Positions 48,076-57,979 of a DNA stretch of 64,000 bases are shown here, one piece after another. The stretch lies in contig NC_014212.1 in assembly GCF_000092125.1 (NCBI RefSeq), positions 2,066,001 through 2,130,000 on the forward strand, read 5' to 3'. Position 1 is the stretch's first letter. Every line of letters starts with the position of its first letter. Under the pieces are notes generated by a model. It saw only the letters and a program-made list of their open reading frames with translations, was not told the origin of the DNA and ran no database searches. Source of the DNA: Allomeiothermus silvanus DSM 9946 (GTDB lineage: Bacteria; Deinococcota; Deinococci; Deinococcales; Thermaceae). The position numbers were made by a program, and so were the translations under genes.

Positions 48076-49455
48076 TCAAAAATATATCGGTTCGCGCTTT
48101 AGCAGTTTTCCGCGCCCTTTTTCCCCTACGAATTTTCCGTCGCGCACCTGCACCTTTCCCCGCACCGTCACCACGCTGGGCCTGCCGTCGATCTCAAAGC
48201 CCTCGAAGCCGTTGTAGTCGTTGTTGACATGTTGGGTCTTAGCCGAGATGACCCCGCGGTAGCTGGGGTCGTAGACCACTAGGTCGGCATCGGAGCCCAC
48301 CGCGATGGTGCCCTTGCGGGGGAACAGCCCGAAGAGCTTGGCGGCCTTGGTGCTGGCGGCGTCCACGAAGCGGTGCAGGTCGAGGTGGCCCCGGCTCACC
48401 CCGTAGGTGTAGAGCAGATTGACCCGGTCCTCGATGGCGGGGATGCCGTTGGGGATCTTGGTAAAGTCCCCCTCGCCCAGCCGCTTCTGCGCGGTGTCGA
48501 AGGGGCAGTGGTCGGTGCCCACGGTGTCGATGAAGCCCTGGGCCAGCGCGTCCCACAAGGCCTTCTGGTTGCGCTTGTCGCGCAGGGGCGGCGACATGAT
48601 GTACTTCATGGCCTCCACCCCACCCCGCTCGGCGTAGGTCTTATCTAGAAGAAAGTGGGGGATCACGCTCTCGATGTAAATGGGCACGCCGCGCGCCTTG
48701 GCGCTCAAAGCCGCCTCGAGCGCGGGCTTGCAGGAGAGGTGCACCACGTAACCGGTGGCGCCGGTGGCCTCGAGGAAGGTGGCGAAACGGTTCGTCCCCT
48801 CGGCCTCCACGGACTCGGGACGGCTGGGCTCGTGCCACTCGGGGCCGGTCTTGCCCTCCGCCAGCAGGCTCTGCTGCAAGCGCCCCACCAGTTCGGCGTT
48901 CTCGCAGTGCGCGGTGACGATGACGCCCAGCTCCTTCGCCAGCTTCATCGTCTGGTACATCTCTCCATCGTCCACGCCGAAGAAGTTCTTGTACGACAGG
49001 AAGATCTTGAAGCTGGTGATCCCGTCTTGCACGATCTCGCGAAGCTCCCCCTCGGTCTTGTCGTCGAACTTGGTCACCGACATGTGGAAGGTGTAGTCGC
49101 AGGCGCTGTTGCCTTCGGCTTTGCCCTTCCACAACTGGTAGCCCTCGAGCGCGTCGTCGTTGCGGTTGGGGCAGCACATCTCGATGTAGGTGGTCGTACC
49201 CCCGATGAGCGCGGCGATGCTCCCGGTCTCGTGGGTGTCCTTGGCGAAGGTGGCCATGAAGGGCAGGTAGATGTGCACGTGGGGGTCGATGAAGCCGGGA
49301 AAGACGTACTTGCCCGTCGCGTCGATGACCTCGGTGCCGGGGGGGGCCTCGAGGCCCCGCCCGATGCGGGTGATGGTCTCGTCCTCGACGTAGATGTCGG
49401 CTTTGTAGCGCGAATCCGCGGTGACGATCTCGCCGTTTTTGATCAAGAGTCCCAT
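48076..49455 (-). CDS. Dihydropyrimidinase / D-hydantoinase
   Basis: Hydrolyses 5,6-dihydrouracil to N-carbamoyl-beta-alanine, or hydantoins. 459 aa from ATG 49455. Binuclear zinc site: GFIDPHVHIYL (HxH), carbamylated Lys in SFKIFLSYKN, His in TAHCEN and VHLSCK, Asp in TVGTDHCPFD. All metal ligands are present. Placed after preTA, it is the second enzyme of reductive pyrimidine breakdown. The third, beta-ureidopropionase, is not in the window. Confidence 0.94.
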   Translation of the reverse strand: MGLLIKNGEIVTADSRYKADIYVEDETITRIGRGLEAPPGTEVIDATGKYVFPGFIDPHVHIYLPFMATFAKDTHETGSIAALIGGTTTYIEMCCPNRNDDALEGYQLWKGKAEGNSACDYTFHMSVTKFDDKTEGELREIVQDGITSFKIFLSYKNFFGVDDGEMYQTMKLAKELGVIVTAHCENAELVGRLQQSLLAEGKTGPEWHEPSRPESVEAEGTNRFATFLEATGATGYVVHLSCKPALEAALSAKARGVPIYIESVIPHFLLDKTYAERGGVEAMKYIMSPPLRDKRNQKALWDALAQGFIDTVGTDHCPFDTAQKRLGEGDFTKIPNGIPAIEDRVNLLYTYGVSRGHLDLHRFVDAASTKAAKLFGLFPRKGTIAVGSDADLVVYDPSYRGVISAKTQHVNNDYNGFEGFEIDGRPSVVTVRGKVQVRDGKFVGEKGRGKLLKREPIYF

Positions 49456-49467
49456 ATCCACCTCGCT

Positions 49468-49659
49468 CTATCCGAAAACACCCCGGTAAATCTGTGCTAG
49501 CGGGAGGTTTCCGCTCAGACACGGCGAGGGAATCCCGCCGTCTTCGCTCAGGCCTTGCGCCTGCCGCCTTATCGGGTATGCCTGTCCCTCCACGTATTCA
49601 AAGCGTACGGGGGGGGACAGTTCACTGCCAAGGTACGCCTTGAGAACGGGCTTGGTCAT
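49468..49659 (-). CDS. Small hypothetical protein in the pyrimidine operon
   Basis: 63 aa in the gap between preA and the dihydropyrimidinase, with 9 and 12 nt to each neighbour. Sequence begins MTKPVLKAYLGSELSPPVRFEYVEG and ends in a Gly/Pro-rich tail. No signal, no membrane helix. The tight fit argues for a real gene; no strong Shine-Dalgarno is seen. I recognise no family. Confidence 0.45.
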   Translation of the reverse strand: MTKPVLKAYLGSELSPPVRFEYVEGQAYPIRRQAQGLSEDGGIPSPCLSGNLPLAQIYRGVFG

Positions 49660-49668
49660 GACTCAAGT

Positions 49669-51054
49669 CTAGTGGATCTCGATTCCCACTTCCTTGCGGT
49701 AGCGCTCCATGGCCTCCCAGTCCGTGCCCACCTCGGGCCGCTCACGGGTGAGCTGGTCCCAGGTAATGCTCGCGCGTCCTGAAGGCACCTCCACCATCTC
49801 GATGCAGCCCTCCACCGGGCAGACGTTGTGGCACAACCGGCAGCCCACGCAGTCCTCTTCGCGCACCACAGGTTGTGGGCGGGTGGAGACGGCCTCGAGC
49901 CTGCCATTGGAGCGCACGTCGTAGCTGTAGGGCTGCACCAGGTTCCCGTTCGCATCCACCAGGTCGATGCACTGGTGGGCGGTGTCGTTGCAGGCCACGT
50001 AGCAGAGGTTGCACTTGATGCACTTGTCGGGGTCGATGCGGGCGACGGCGCGGAAGGAAAGGTCGAAGTCCTTGAAGTCGGAGATGCGCGGGAGGCTCTT
50101 GCCTACCACGTCGCTAATGCTCTTGAAACCCTGGGAGTCCATCCAGTGGGAAAGTCCATCGCACAGGTCTTCGATGATGCGGTAGCCGTAGTGCATGACC
50201 GCGGTACAGACTTGCAAGCTGGTGGCCCCCAGCAGCAAGAACTCGGCGGCATCACGCCAAGTGGAAATGCCGCCCATACCGCTGATAGGGATGCCGCTGC
50301 CGCTCACCTCGGGAGTGGTGGCTACCTGGGACAAAAGGTGTAGGGCGATGGGCTTGACTGCCGGTCCGGCATACCCTCCGTGCCCACCTTTCCCGCCGAT
50401 GTTTGGAACGAGCTCGAGGGTATCCAGATTTACCCCGATGATCGAGTTGATGGTGTTGATCAGGCTGATGGCCTGCGCCCCTCCGGCTACAGCGGCTTTG
50501 GCCGGGTAGGAGATGTTGGTGATGTTGGGGGTGAGCTTGACGATCACTGGGATTTTGGCTACTGAGGTCACCCAGCGCGTGATCTGTTCGCAGTACTCCG
50601 GCACCTGCCCCACCGCGCTGCCCATGCCGCGCTCGCTCATGCCGTGGGGGCAGCCGTAGTTGAGCTCGATGCCGTCGGCACCGGTGTCCTCGATCTTGAG
50701 GACGATGTCGCGCCAGGCCTCGGGCGTGGACTCCACCATGGCCGAGACGATCACCGCCCGATCGGGCCAGTGGCGCTTGACGTCGCGGATTTCCCGCAGG
50801 TTGACCTCCAGGGGTCGGTCGGAGATGAGTTCGACGTTGTTGATGGCGAGCATCTTCTGGGAGCCGTAGTGCCAGGCCCCGTAGCGGTTCGAGACGTTCA
50901 ATACCGGCGCCCCGATGGTCTTCCACACCGCCCCACCCCAGCCCGCCTCGAAGGCCTTGTGGATCTGCGCCCCCGAGTTCGTCGGCGGCGCCGAAGCCAG
51001 CCAGAAGGGGTTGGGGGACCGGATTCCCGCGAAATTGATGCGAAGGTCAGCCAT
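49669..51054 (-). CDS. preA: NAD-dependent dihydropyrimidine dehydrogenase subunit PreA
   Basis: Reduces uracil and thymine at C5-C6. 461 aa: an FMN-binding DHODH-like barrel (NPFWLASAPPTN, ELNYGCPHGMSERGMG, the active-site Cys in NYGCPHG), then two ferredoxin-type 4Fe-4S clusters (CIKCNLCYVAC and CVGCRLCHNVCP). Works with PreT, which lies upstream by 61 nt. AAGGAGC precedes the ATG at 51054. The C-terminal 40 residues follow the last cluster. Confidence 0.95.
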   Translation of the reverse strand: MADLRINFAGIRSPNPFWLASAPPTNSGAQIHKAFEAGWGGAVWKTIGAPVLNVSNRYGAWHYGSQKMLAINNVELISDRPLEVNLREIRDVKRHWPDRAVIVSAMVESTPEAWRDIVLKIEDTGADGIELNYGCPHGMSERGMGSAVGQVPEYCEQITRWVTSVAKIPVIVKLTPNITNISYPAKAAVAGGAQAISLINTINSIIGVNLDTLELVPNIGGKGGHGGYAGPAVKPIALHLLSQVATTPEVSGSGIPISGMGGISTWRDAAEFLLLGATSLQVCTAVMHYGYRIIEDLCDGLSHWMDSQGFKSISDVVGKSLPRISDFKDFDLSFRAVARIDPDKCIKCNLCYVACNDTAHQCIDLVDANGNLVQPYSYDVRSNGRLEAVSTRPQPVVREEDCVGCRLCHNVCPVEGCIEMVEVPSGRASITWDQLTRERPEVGTDWEAMERYRKEVGIEIH

Positions 51055-51115
51055 TGTTGCTCCTTTCGGTCGCGTCGTGCGTCCTACGCCAAACCTGCCT
51101 CGCTCAGGGCAGTCG

Positions 51116-52453
51116 CTAGTCGTCTGCCGCCGCGCGCAGCGGCACCAGCTTGCGGTGGATGGCGAAAGCCGCCAGCTTGCCGTCCTCTACGGCCATCACC
51201 GTCGAGGCCGAGCCCTTCGCCCGCACGCAGTCGCCGCCCGCGTAGACGCCGGGGAGGCTGGTCTCAAAGTCGTCGTTGACCTTGATGTAGCCCTTCTCGG
51301 TCTCGAGCCCCAGTATCCGCGCCAGCGCGGGCTTCTCCTGCCCGATGGCCTTGACCACCTGGTCGGCGGGGAGCACGAACTCCGAGCCGGGGACGGGTCG
51401 CGGCGCCGGGCGGCCCGAGGCATCCGGGGCGCCGAGTTCCATCCGCACGCACTCGAGCCCCGTCACCTTCCCACCCTCGACGATCACCCGCACCGGCTGG
51501 GTGAGGAAGCGGAACTCGATGCCCTCCTTCTTGGCGAACTCGTACTCGTGGGGGTAGGCGGTCATCTCGGCGTCGGTGCGGCGGTAGACCATGGTGACCC
51601 GCTCAGCCCCCATACGCTTGGCGATGGTGGCACAGTCGATAGCGGTATTGCCCGCCCCGATGACCACCACGTTCTGGCCCACCTCCAGGCCCTCGGGCTC
51701 CAGCTTGCTCTTCTCGATGTACCTAAGACCATCGGCGATGTACTCCTCACCGGGGATGCCCAGGGTAGGCACCGCCCCCAATCCCACGCTGAGGAAGACC
51801 GCGTCGTACTCGCGCCGGATCTGCTCAAAAGATAGGTTGGCGCCCAGCTCCATGCCGGTCCTTACCTCCACCCCCAGCCGCTTGACCATCTCCACCTCGG
51901 CCAGCGCGACCTCCACCGGCTCGCGCAACCGGATGATTCCGTAGGTCGAAAGCCCCCCAGGTAGCTCGCGCTTTTCGAAGACCGTGACGCTATGCCCTAG
52001 CTTGGCCAGTTCGCCCGCGCAGGTCAGCCCGGCAGGCCCCGCCCCGATCACCGCCACCTTTTTGCCAGTAGGAGTGCCCGGTTTGAACACGTCGATACCC
52101 TGTACAAGGACGTAGTCGGTGGCGTAGCGCTGCAGCCGCCCGATCATGATGGGCTTCTCTTCGGCATTGAGCACGCACGCGCCCTCGCACAGCTCCTGTA
52201 CCGGACACACCCGGGCGCACGTCGCACCCATGAGGTTGGCCTCGAGGATGGTGCGGGCCGATCCTACCAGGTTCCCGGTGGCGATCTTCTTGATGAATTT
52301 GGGGATGTCGATGTGGGTAGGACAGGCATGGGTACAGGGCGCGTCGTAGCAGTAGAGGCAACGGTTCGCCTCCACGGTCGCTTCGTGCTCCGAAAGGGGG
52401 GGGTAGTGCTCTGCCAGCACCTCTTCGGGCCGGATGATCGAGCGGTGATCCAC
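51116..52453 (-). CDS. preT: Dihydropyrimidine dehydrogenase subunit PreT
   Basis: FAD/NAD flavoprotein with Fe-S clusters that passes electrons to PreA. 445 aa. N-terminal Cys clusters (CLYCYDAPCTHACPTHIDIP and CARVCPVQELCEGAC), then the GltD-like dinucleotide folds: VIGAGPAGLTCAGELAKLGH for FAD and VIGAGNTAIDCATIAKRMG for NAD. GTG start 52453 with AAGGAGG 9 nt before. First gene of a 12-gene operon. Upstream are operator-like palindromes. This subunit lends the physiological direction (uracil reduction). Confidence 0.94.
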   Translation of the reverse strand: MDHRSIIRPEEVLAEHYPPLSEHEATVEANRCLYCYDAPCTHACPTHIDIPKFIKKIATGNLVGSARTILEANLMGATCARVCPVQELCEGACVLNAEEKPIMIGRLQRYATDYVLVQGIDVFKPGTPTGKKVAVIGAGPAGLTCAGELAKLGHSVTVFEKRELPGGLSTYGIIRLREPVEVALAEVEMVKRLGVEVRTGMELGANLSFEQIRREYDAVFLSVGLGAVPTLGIPGEEYIADGLRYIEKSKLEPEGLEVGQNVVVIGAGNTAIDCATIAKRMGAERVTMVYRRTDAEMTAYPHEYEFAKKEGIEFRFLTQPVRVIVEGGKVTGLECVRMELGAPDASGRPAPRPVPGSEFVLPADQVVKAIGQEKPALARILGLETEKGYIKVNDDFETSLPGVYAGGDCVRAKGSASTVMAVEDGKLAAFAIHRKLVPLRAAADD

Positions 52454-52495
52454 GGTTGGGCCTCCTTAAAAGGACATGGAACGCTGCCTTGAATG

Positions 52496-52513
52496 CTACG
52501 TTCTATAGCGTAG
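52496..52513. promoter_or_regulatory. Palindrome over a possible preT -10 box
   Basis: CTACG (52496-52500) and CGTAG (52509-52513) flank TATAGA (minus strand, 52502-52507), a possible -10 box about 50 nt before the preT start. A repressor site is plausible but unproven. Confidence 0.4.
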
Positions 52514-52597
52514 TTCCCTCCTCGATCCCACATCAACAGACACAGTGTCCAAAAACGCTTTCCGCTCATCCCTACCCCCAAAAGGTGAACTTCCTCA

Positions 52598-52619
52598 AGT
52601 GATGGCAACTTCCATCACT
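52598..52619. promoter_or_regulatory. Inverted repeat upstream of preT
   Basis: Perfect 8-bp arms AGTGATGG and CCATCACT with a 6-nt spacer, about 145 bp before the preT start. Looks like a dimer binding site. Confidence 0.45.
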
Positions 52620-52650
52620 ACGATGGTTCGAGCCCTCACGGGAGCCGACT

Positions 52651-52664
52651 TAACCTTAAGGTTA
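52651..52664. promoter_or_regulatory. 14-bp perfect palindrome upstream of preT
   Basis: TAACCTTAAGGTTA, about 200 bp before the preT start. No clear regulator match. Confidence 0.4.
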
Positions 52665-52927
52665 GTTTGGTTTGGACTGTAGGAATAGCCCAAATAGCAT
52701 TGGGCACACGCCAGCGAACCGGCGTTGATATATTATGCAAATTTTCGGTAATTAATTCAATACCCCAAGCGAGATCGCGGACTTTAAAGACTCGCTATAT
52801 CTTCCCTAGAAGGTATAAAGTCACATCGAGGTGCCTTTGGCGGATGGAAAAGTTTGTGCAAGATCATGCTGTTTCCCCAGTGGGCAAAATCCTCTCATTC
52901 CCACGCCAAAAGCCCTACAATAAACGC

Positions 52928-53014
52928 ATGCACAACGAGGCGCCAGGAGCCATGGAGCCCAGCCACGCTAAGCCCGCCAGGGGTGTAGGTACAGATGAGA
53001 TAGATCAGTCTTGA
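52928..53014 (+). CDS. Possible small leaderless ORF
   Basis: 28 codons: MHNEAPGAMEPSHAKPARG..., hydrophilic. TACAAT (52916-52921) ends 6 nt before the ATG, the spacing seen at other starts here. There is no -35 that I trust, and a 28-codon frame can occur by chance. Confidence 0.25.
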   Translation: MHNEAPGAMEPSHAKPARGVGTDEIDQS

Positions 53015-53030
53015 GTGAAGTATGCTCAAC
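53010..53030. promoter_or_regulatory. HAIR-like HspR binding site upstream of lon
   Basis: CTTGAGT-N7-GCTCAAC, against the HAIR consensus CTTGAGT-N7-ACTCAAG: 12 of 14 fixed positions match. It ends 17 bp before the lon -10 box and so covers the -35 region. The window also encodes an HspR-type protein. Confidence 0.6.
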
Positions 53031-53047
53031 TGATTTGAAGTGTGATA

Positions 53048-53053
53048 TATAAT
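53048..53053 (+). promoter_or_regulatory. -10 box of the lon promoter
   Basis: TATAAT; no good -35 (the HAIR-like box sits there). Expected start of transcription near 53060, giving a leader of about 110 nt. Confidence 0.55.
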
Positions 53054-53169
53054 CCTATATCTCCCCATCCTCGCAGTACAATTCGCTTACATCGTCGGCG
53101 AGCCGCCGCGTCCGGCGATTCCGTACCCACCCGTGGAGCGGAAACCTCGGCGGATAACGGAGGAAAGGA

Positions 53170-55551
<2,382 letters not shown>

Positions 55552-55570
55552 TACCCAATCCCAACCTTGT

Positions 55571-55600
55571 CGGGACGCCCAGCCGGGCGTCCCGAGTTTT
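55571..55600 (+). terminator. Terminator of lon
   Basis: Perfect 10-bp stem CGGGACGCCC (55571-55580) with GGGCGTCCCG (55585-55594), 4-nt loop, followed by AGTTTTA. Confidence 0.92.
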
Positions 55601-55724
55601 AAAACCCCCGCCCTTTCATGCACAGTGGTTATGCAGGAGAGTCCCCACCCGAAACACCGCAAGGAGAAGCGCCCCTAGCTAAAACCTTACGCTTCGGGGA
55701 GGCTTCGTATGAAATAATCGGGGT

Positions 55725-55817
55725 ATGGCCCGTGTGATCCTCTTCGTGCTGGTGACGGCGCTGCTTTTGGCCGGTTGGTTGGCTTTCCTGACCCGCATCA
55801 GCCCCCCACCCGCCTGA
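55725..55817 (+). CDS. Putative 30-aa single-helix membrane peptide
   Basis: Starts MARVILFVLVTALLLAGWLA and ends in a short Pro-rich tail, so one membrane helix. AATAAT (55713-55718) ends 6 nt before the ATG, the leaderless pattern. It overlaps the end of the convergent FAD oxidoreductase gene by 20 nt. Too short to trust without transcript or peptide evidence. Confidence 0.4.
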   Translation: MARVILFVLVTALLLAGWLAFLTRISPPPA

Positions 55818-56695
55818 GCAGGCGCTCAGCGTAGAGCGGGGCGTAGAAAAACCCGGCGGAGCCGAACCCGGTGAGGGCGAAACCTTGGCCGGGCAGTTCT
55901 TTCAGGTAATGCCTATCCACCCGGTAGCGCACCCCGCTCCAATGGCCGGTCACAGTGGGCCGGAAGCCCGCCAGCCGCTCCCCGTTGCGCCGTATGGCCT
56001 CGAGTTCTCCCCTTGGTCGCCCTGTGTTCGGAGTAAGTGTTGGTGTCGGGGAGATGGCTACCCCCCACTACGTTCCCGGCCACGTAGCCCCCATAAGAGC
56101 GAGCCTCGGCAAACCACTCCCGCACCCGCAGCACCGACCCGGCGGTGAAGCGGCCTCCCAAACTGACCAGGCGGGCTCCTTCGGCTCCTCCAGCGAAGAC
56201 TAGAACTTCGGCCTCTACCTTCTGTCTATCCTCGAGCCAGAGGGTTTTCCCCTCAAGCCCCTCCACCTTCGCCGGCACAAGCTCGAGCCCATCCGCCAAC
56301 CGCTCGAGCAAGGGAATACTCTCGAGCCAAAAAGCCTGGGGGAGATACAAGCCCTCTTTTTTCCAGTAGTAGGCCGAGTATCGTCCCCTGAGCTTGGCCT
56401 CCCAGACCCCGCGCTCGGCTTCGGGAACCGGGCGTAGAACTCCGGGGTGAACCTTGGCGAAGCGGGTATAAAAGCAGTAGGCATGCTCCAACGCTTCTTC
56501 GGCCTCGGGCAAAATCGCTGCCCGCTGGCCCCGTACCGGGTTGACCAGGGCCACCGGAACCCGGCTGGCTCCGCCTAGTTCGTGGCTTATTACCAGGACT
56601 TTTCGGCCTGCCTCGTGCAGAAGCCGGGCCGCCGACAACCCGGCGATCCCGGCTCCCAGAATGGCGATCTCAGTGGATCTGGGTGCGGCGGACAT
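55798..56695 (-). pseudogene. FAD-dependent DAO-family oxidoreductase with a frameshift
   Basis: Residues 1-230 read well: FAD fold IAILGAGIAGLSAARLL, VALVNPVRGQRAA, and a beta domain typical of DAO oxidoreductases such as MnmC2 or glycine oxidase. Near 56010-56020 the frame breaks after HRATKG. In another frame the sequence carries on as ELEAIRRNGERLAGFRP, then GVRYRVDRHYLKELPGQGF, then GFGSAGFFYAPLYAERLL, and stops at 55798. One extra A in a GGGGAGAAC run explains it. This could be a true pseudogene, a sequencing error or a programmed shift. It overlaps the next gene upstream by 26 nt. Confidence 0.75.
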
Positions 56696-57095
56696 TGCGC
56701 ATGAGGTATCCGGCGAGTTCGGCCATGCCGGTGTACCACAGGCTCAGCGGAACGATCAAGCGATCGTTCGTGGAGATAGTCACCCCCAGCAGGTTGGTGC
56801 CCAGCTTGTGCTTCCAGACCTTTATGCTCGACTGGCGGATGTCCTCAACGGCGTAGACGCGGTGTAAGAGACCAAAAAGATGCACCGTGACACGCTCGCC
56901 GTTGACCTCGAGCCAGGAAAAGGCTGCGTGAATGAGCAGCAGCAACACCAAGGCGCTGCCAAGCCACAACCCGATGTCCTGCCAGAGGGGGCGGGGAGTG
57001 GTAAGGACCATGTGCAGCCACGAGAGCATAAAGGCGGTAAGGGTAACCCGCAACCAAACCGGGCGAAATACGGCGAAGTGCTCCCGCTTTTCCAT
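56670..57095 (-). CDS. Small membrane protein, PH-like domain
   Basis: 141 aa. Two hydrophobic segments (VTLTAFMLSWLHMVL and LGSALVLLLLIHAAFS), then a short beta-rich part (VNGERVTVHLFGLLHRVYAVEDIRQ, VTISTNDRLIVPLSLWY) resembling bacterial PH-like membrane proteins. The function is unknown. Overlaps the FAD oxidoreductase gene, so they share an operon. Confidence 0.65.
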   Translation of the reverse strand: MEKREHFAVFRPVWLRVTLTAFMLSWLHMVLTTPRPLWQDIGLWLGSALVLLLLIHAAFSWLEVNGERVTVHLFGLLHRVYAVEDIRQSSIKVWKHKLGTNLLGVTISTNDRLIVPLSLWYTGMAELAGYLMRNVRRTQIH

Positions 57096-57181
57096 GTCCT
57101 TACTCTAGCAGCATATATAAAAAAAGAGTGTACACCTGAGCCAGTAGATTGAGCTTCTTGGGGGGTAGATTCCGTGGAAGA

Positions 57182-57400
57182 TTACAGGTTGGATTTCGAA
57201 GCATGGAATACCGCCCATTCATTCACGCGACGCTCAGCACCCAGTAAAAAACCTCGGCTGGCCAGCGCGTGGGCCGCGGCTCGGGGCACCTCCCGGCCCC
57301 GAAGGTGCTCAGCAGCACGCCACAGGTGGGCGGCCGCTTGCTCGAGTTCCTTAGCCGCTTGCTCGAGGGCTTGGGCTTGGGTTTCAAAAAGGTCCTGCAT
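57182..57400 (-). CDS. Small helical hypothetical protein
   Basis: 72 aa from ATG 57400 with GGGAGGA 5 nt upstream; the frame before it is unlikely. Begins MQDLFETQAQALEQAAKELEQAA, an amphipathic, coiled-coil-like stretch rich in Ala, Glu, Gln. No signal or membrane helix. Family unknown. Confidence 0.6.
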   Translation of the reverse strand: MQDLFETQAQALEQAAKELEQAAAHLWRAAEHLRGREVPRAAAHALASRGFLLGAERRVNEWAVFHASKSNL

Positions 57401-57465
57401 ACTTCCTCCCGAAGCGACAGTGTAGGCTAACCTGAAGATCAGGAAGGTGGGGCTAAGCCAAACCC

Positions 57466-57831
57466 TCAAGCTTGCTTCGGGTTAGGATAAAAGAGGTATA
57501 CACTCCCCTCTTTGCGGCATAAACCCCGCTCGGCCAGGGCCTCCAGCGTCTGTTGGGCTAGGTCTGTGGGTAGACCCACCGCCTGGCTGAACTCAGCCAC
57601 GCTAAGCTTTCCCCCTTTACGCCAGGCGGTCTGCATGGCGATGCGTTCACGAGCAGCGGGGTTCATGTAGGTGCGCTCGAGCCTACCGTTCCAGCGATAA
57701 AACAAGTAAGCCCCAATCCACCCAATGACAGCCGAGACCACAAAGCCCCCCGCGTTCCAGCGGAAGGTAGCCAAGCTCAGGGCAAAAAGCGCCCCACCGA
57801 TGCCTAAGGCGATAAGCAGACGCGGTTGCAT
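57466..57831 (-). CDS. Hypothetical membrane protein with a winged-helix-like tail
   Basis: 121 aa. Two membrane helices (LLIALGIGGALFALSLATF and GGFVVSAVIGWIGAYLFY), then a cytoplasmic part (LSVAEFSQAVGLPTDLAQQTLEALAERGLCRKE) resembling a winged helix. Conserved-looking but not one I can name. Ends 66 nt before the small helical gene starts. Confidence 0.6.
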   Translation of the reverse strand: MQPRLLIALGIGGALFALSLATFRWNAGGFVVSAVIGWIGAYLFYRWNGRLERTYMNPAARERIAMQTAWRKGGKLSVAEFSQAVGLPTDLAQQTLEALAERGLCRKEGSVYLFYPNPKQA

Positions 57832-57979
57832 GGGTCAATTATCCTTGAAGGCGCGAAGAGGGTAACTTGCAGAGGTCACGAGCTACCTAGGCCCCTATCC
57901 TGGCCAGCCCATCGGGGGTCCCGGTCGAAAGGCGGGAGAGCATCTCGTAAGATTTTGCCTCCGCCCCGACAAAACCACC

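Larger units (their letters stand above)
52454..53169. other. Divergent intergenic region preT / lon
   Basis: 716 bp, lower in G+C than the rest and without any CTCGAG. Holds the preT side (operator-like palindromes at 52496-52513, 52598-52619 and 52651-52664), a small possible ORF (52928-53014) and the lon promoter with a HAIR-like box (53010-53030). Confidence 0.6.

Noticed and set aside
48641-49522. Long frame over the dihydropyrimidinase
   Set aside because: Arg/His-rich product typical of an out-of-frame reading of G+C-rich DNA.
52667-53014. 115-codon frame between preT and lon
   Set aside because: Composition and sequence look like translated non-coding DNA, no ribosome site, and the region holds palindromes and a promoter. 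Only the last 28 codons have a promoter-like -10 before them.
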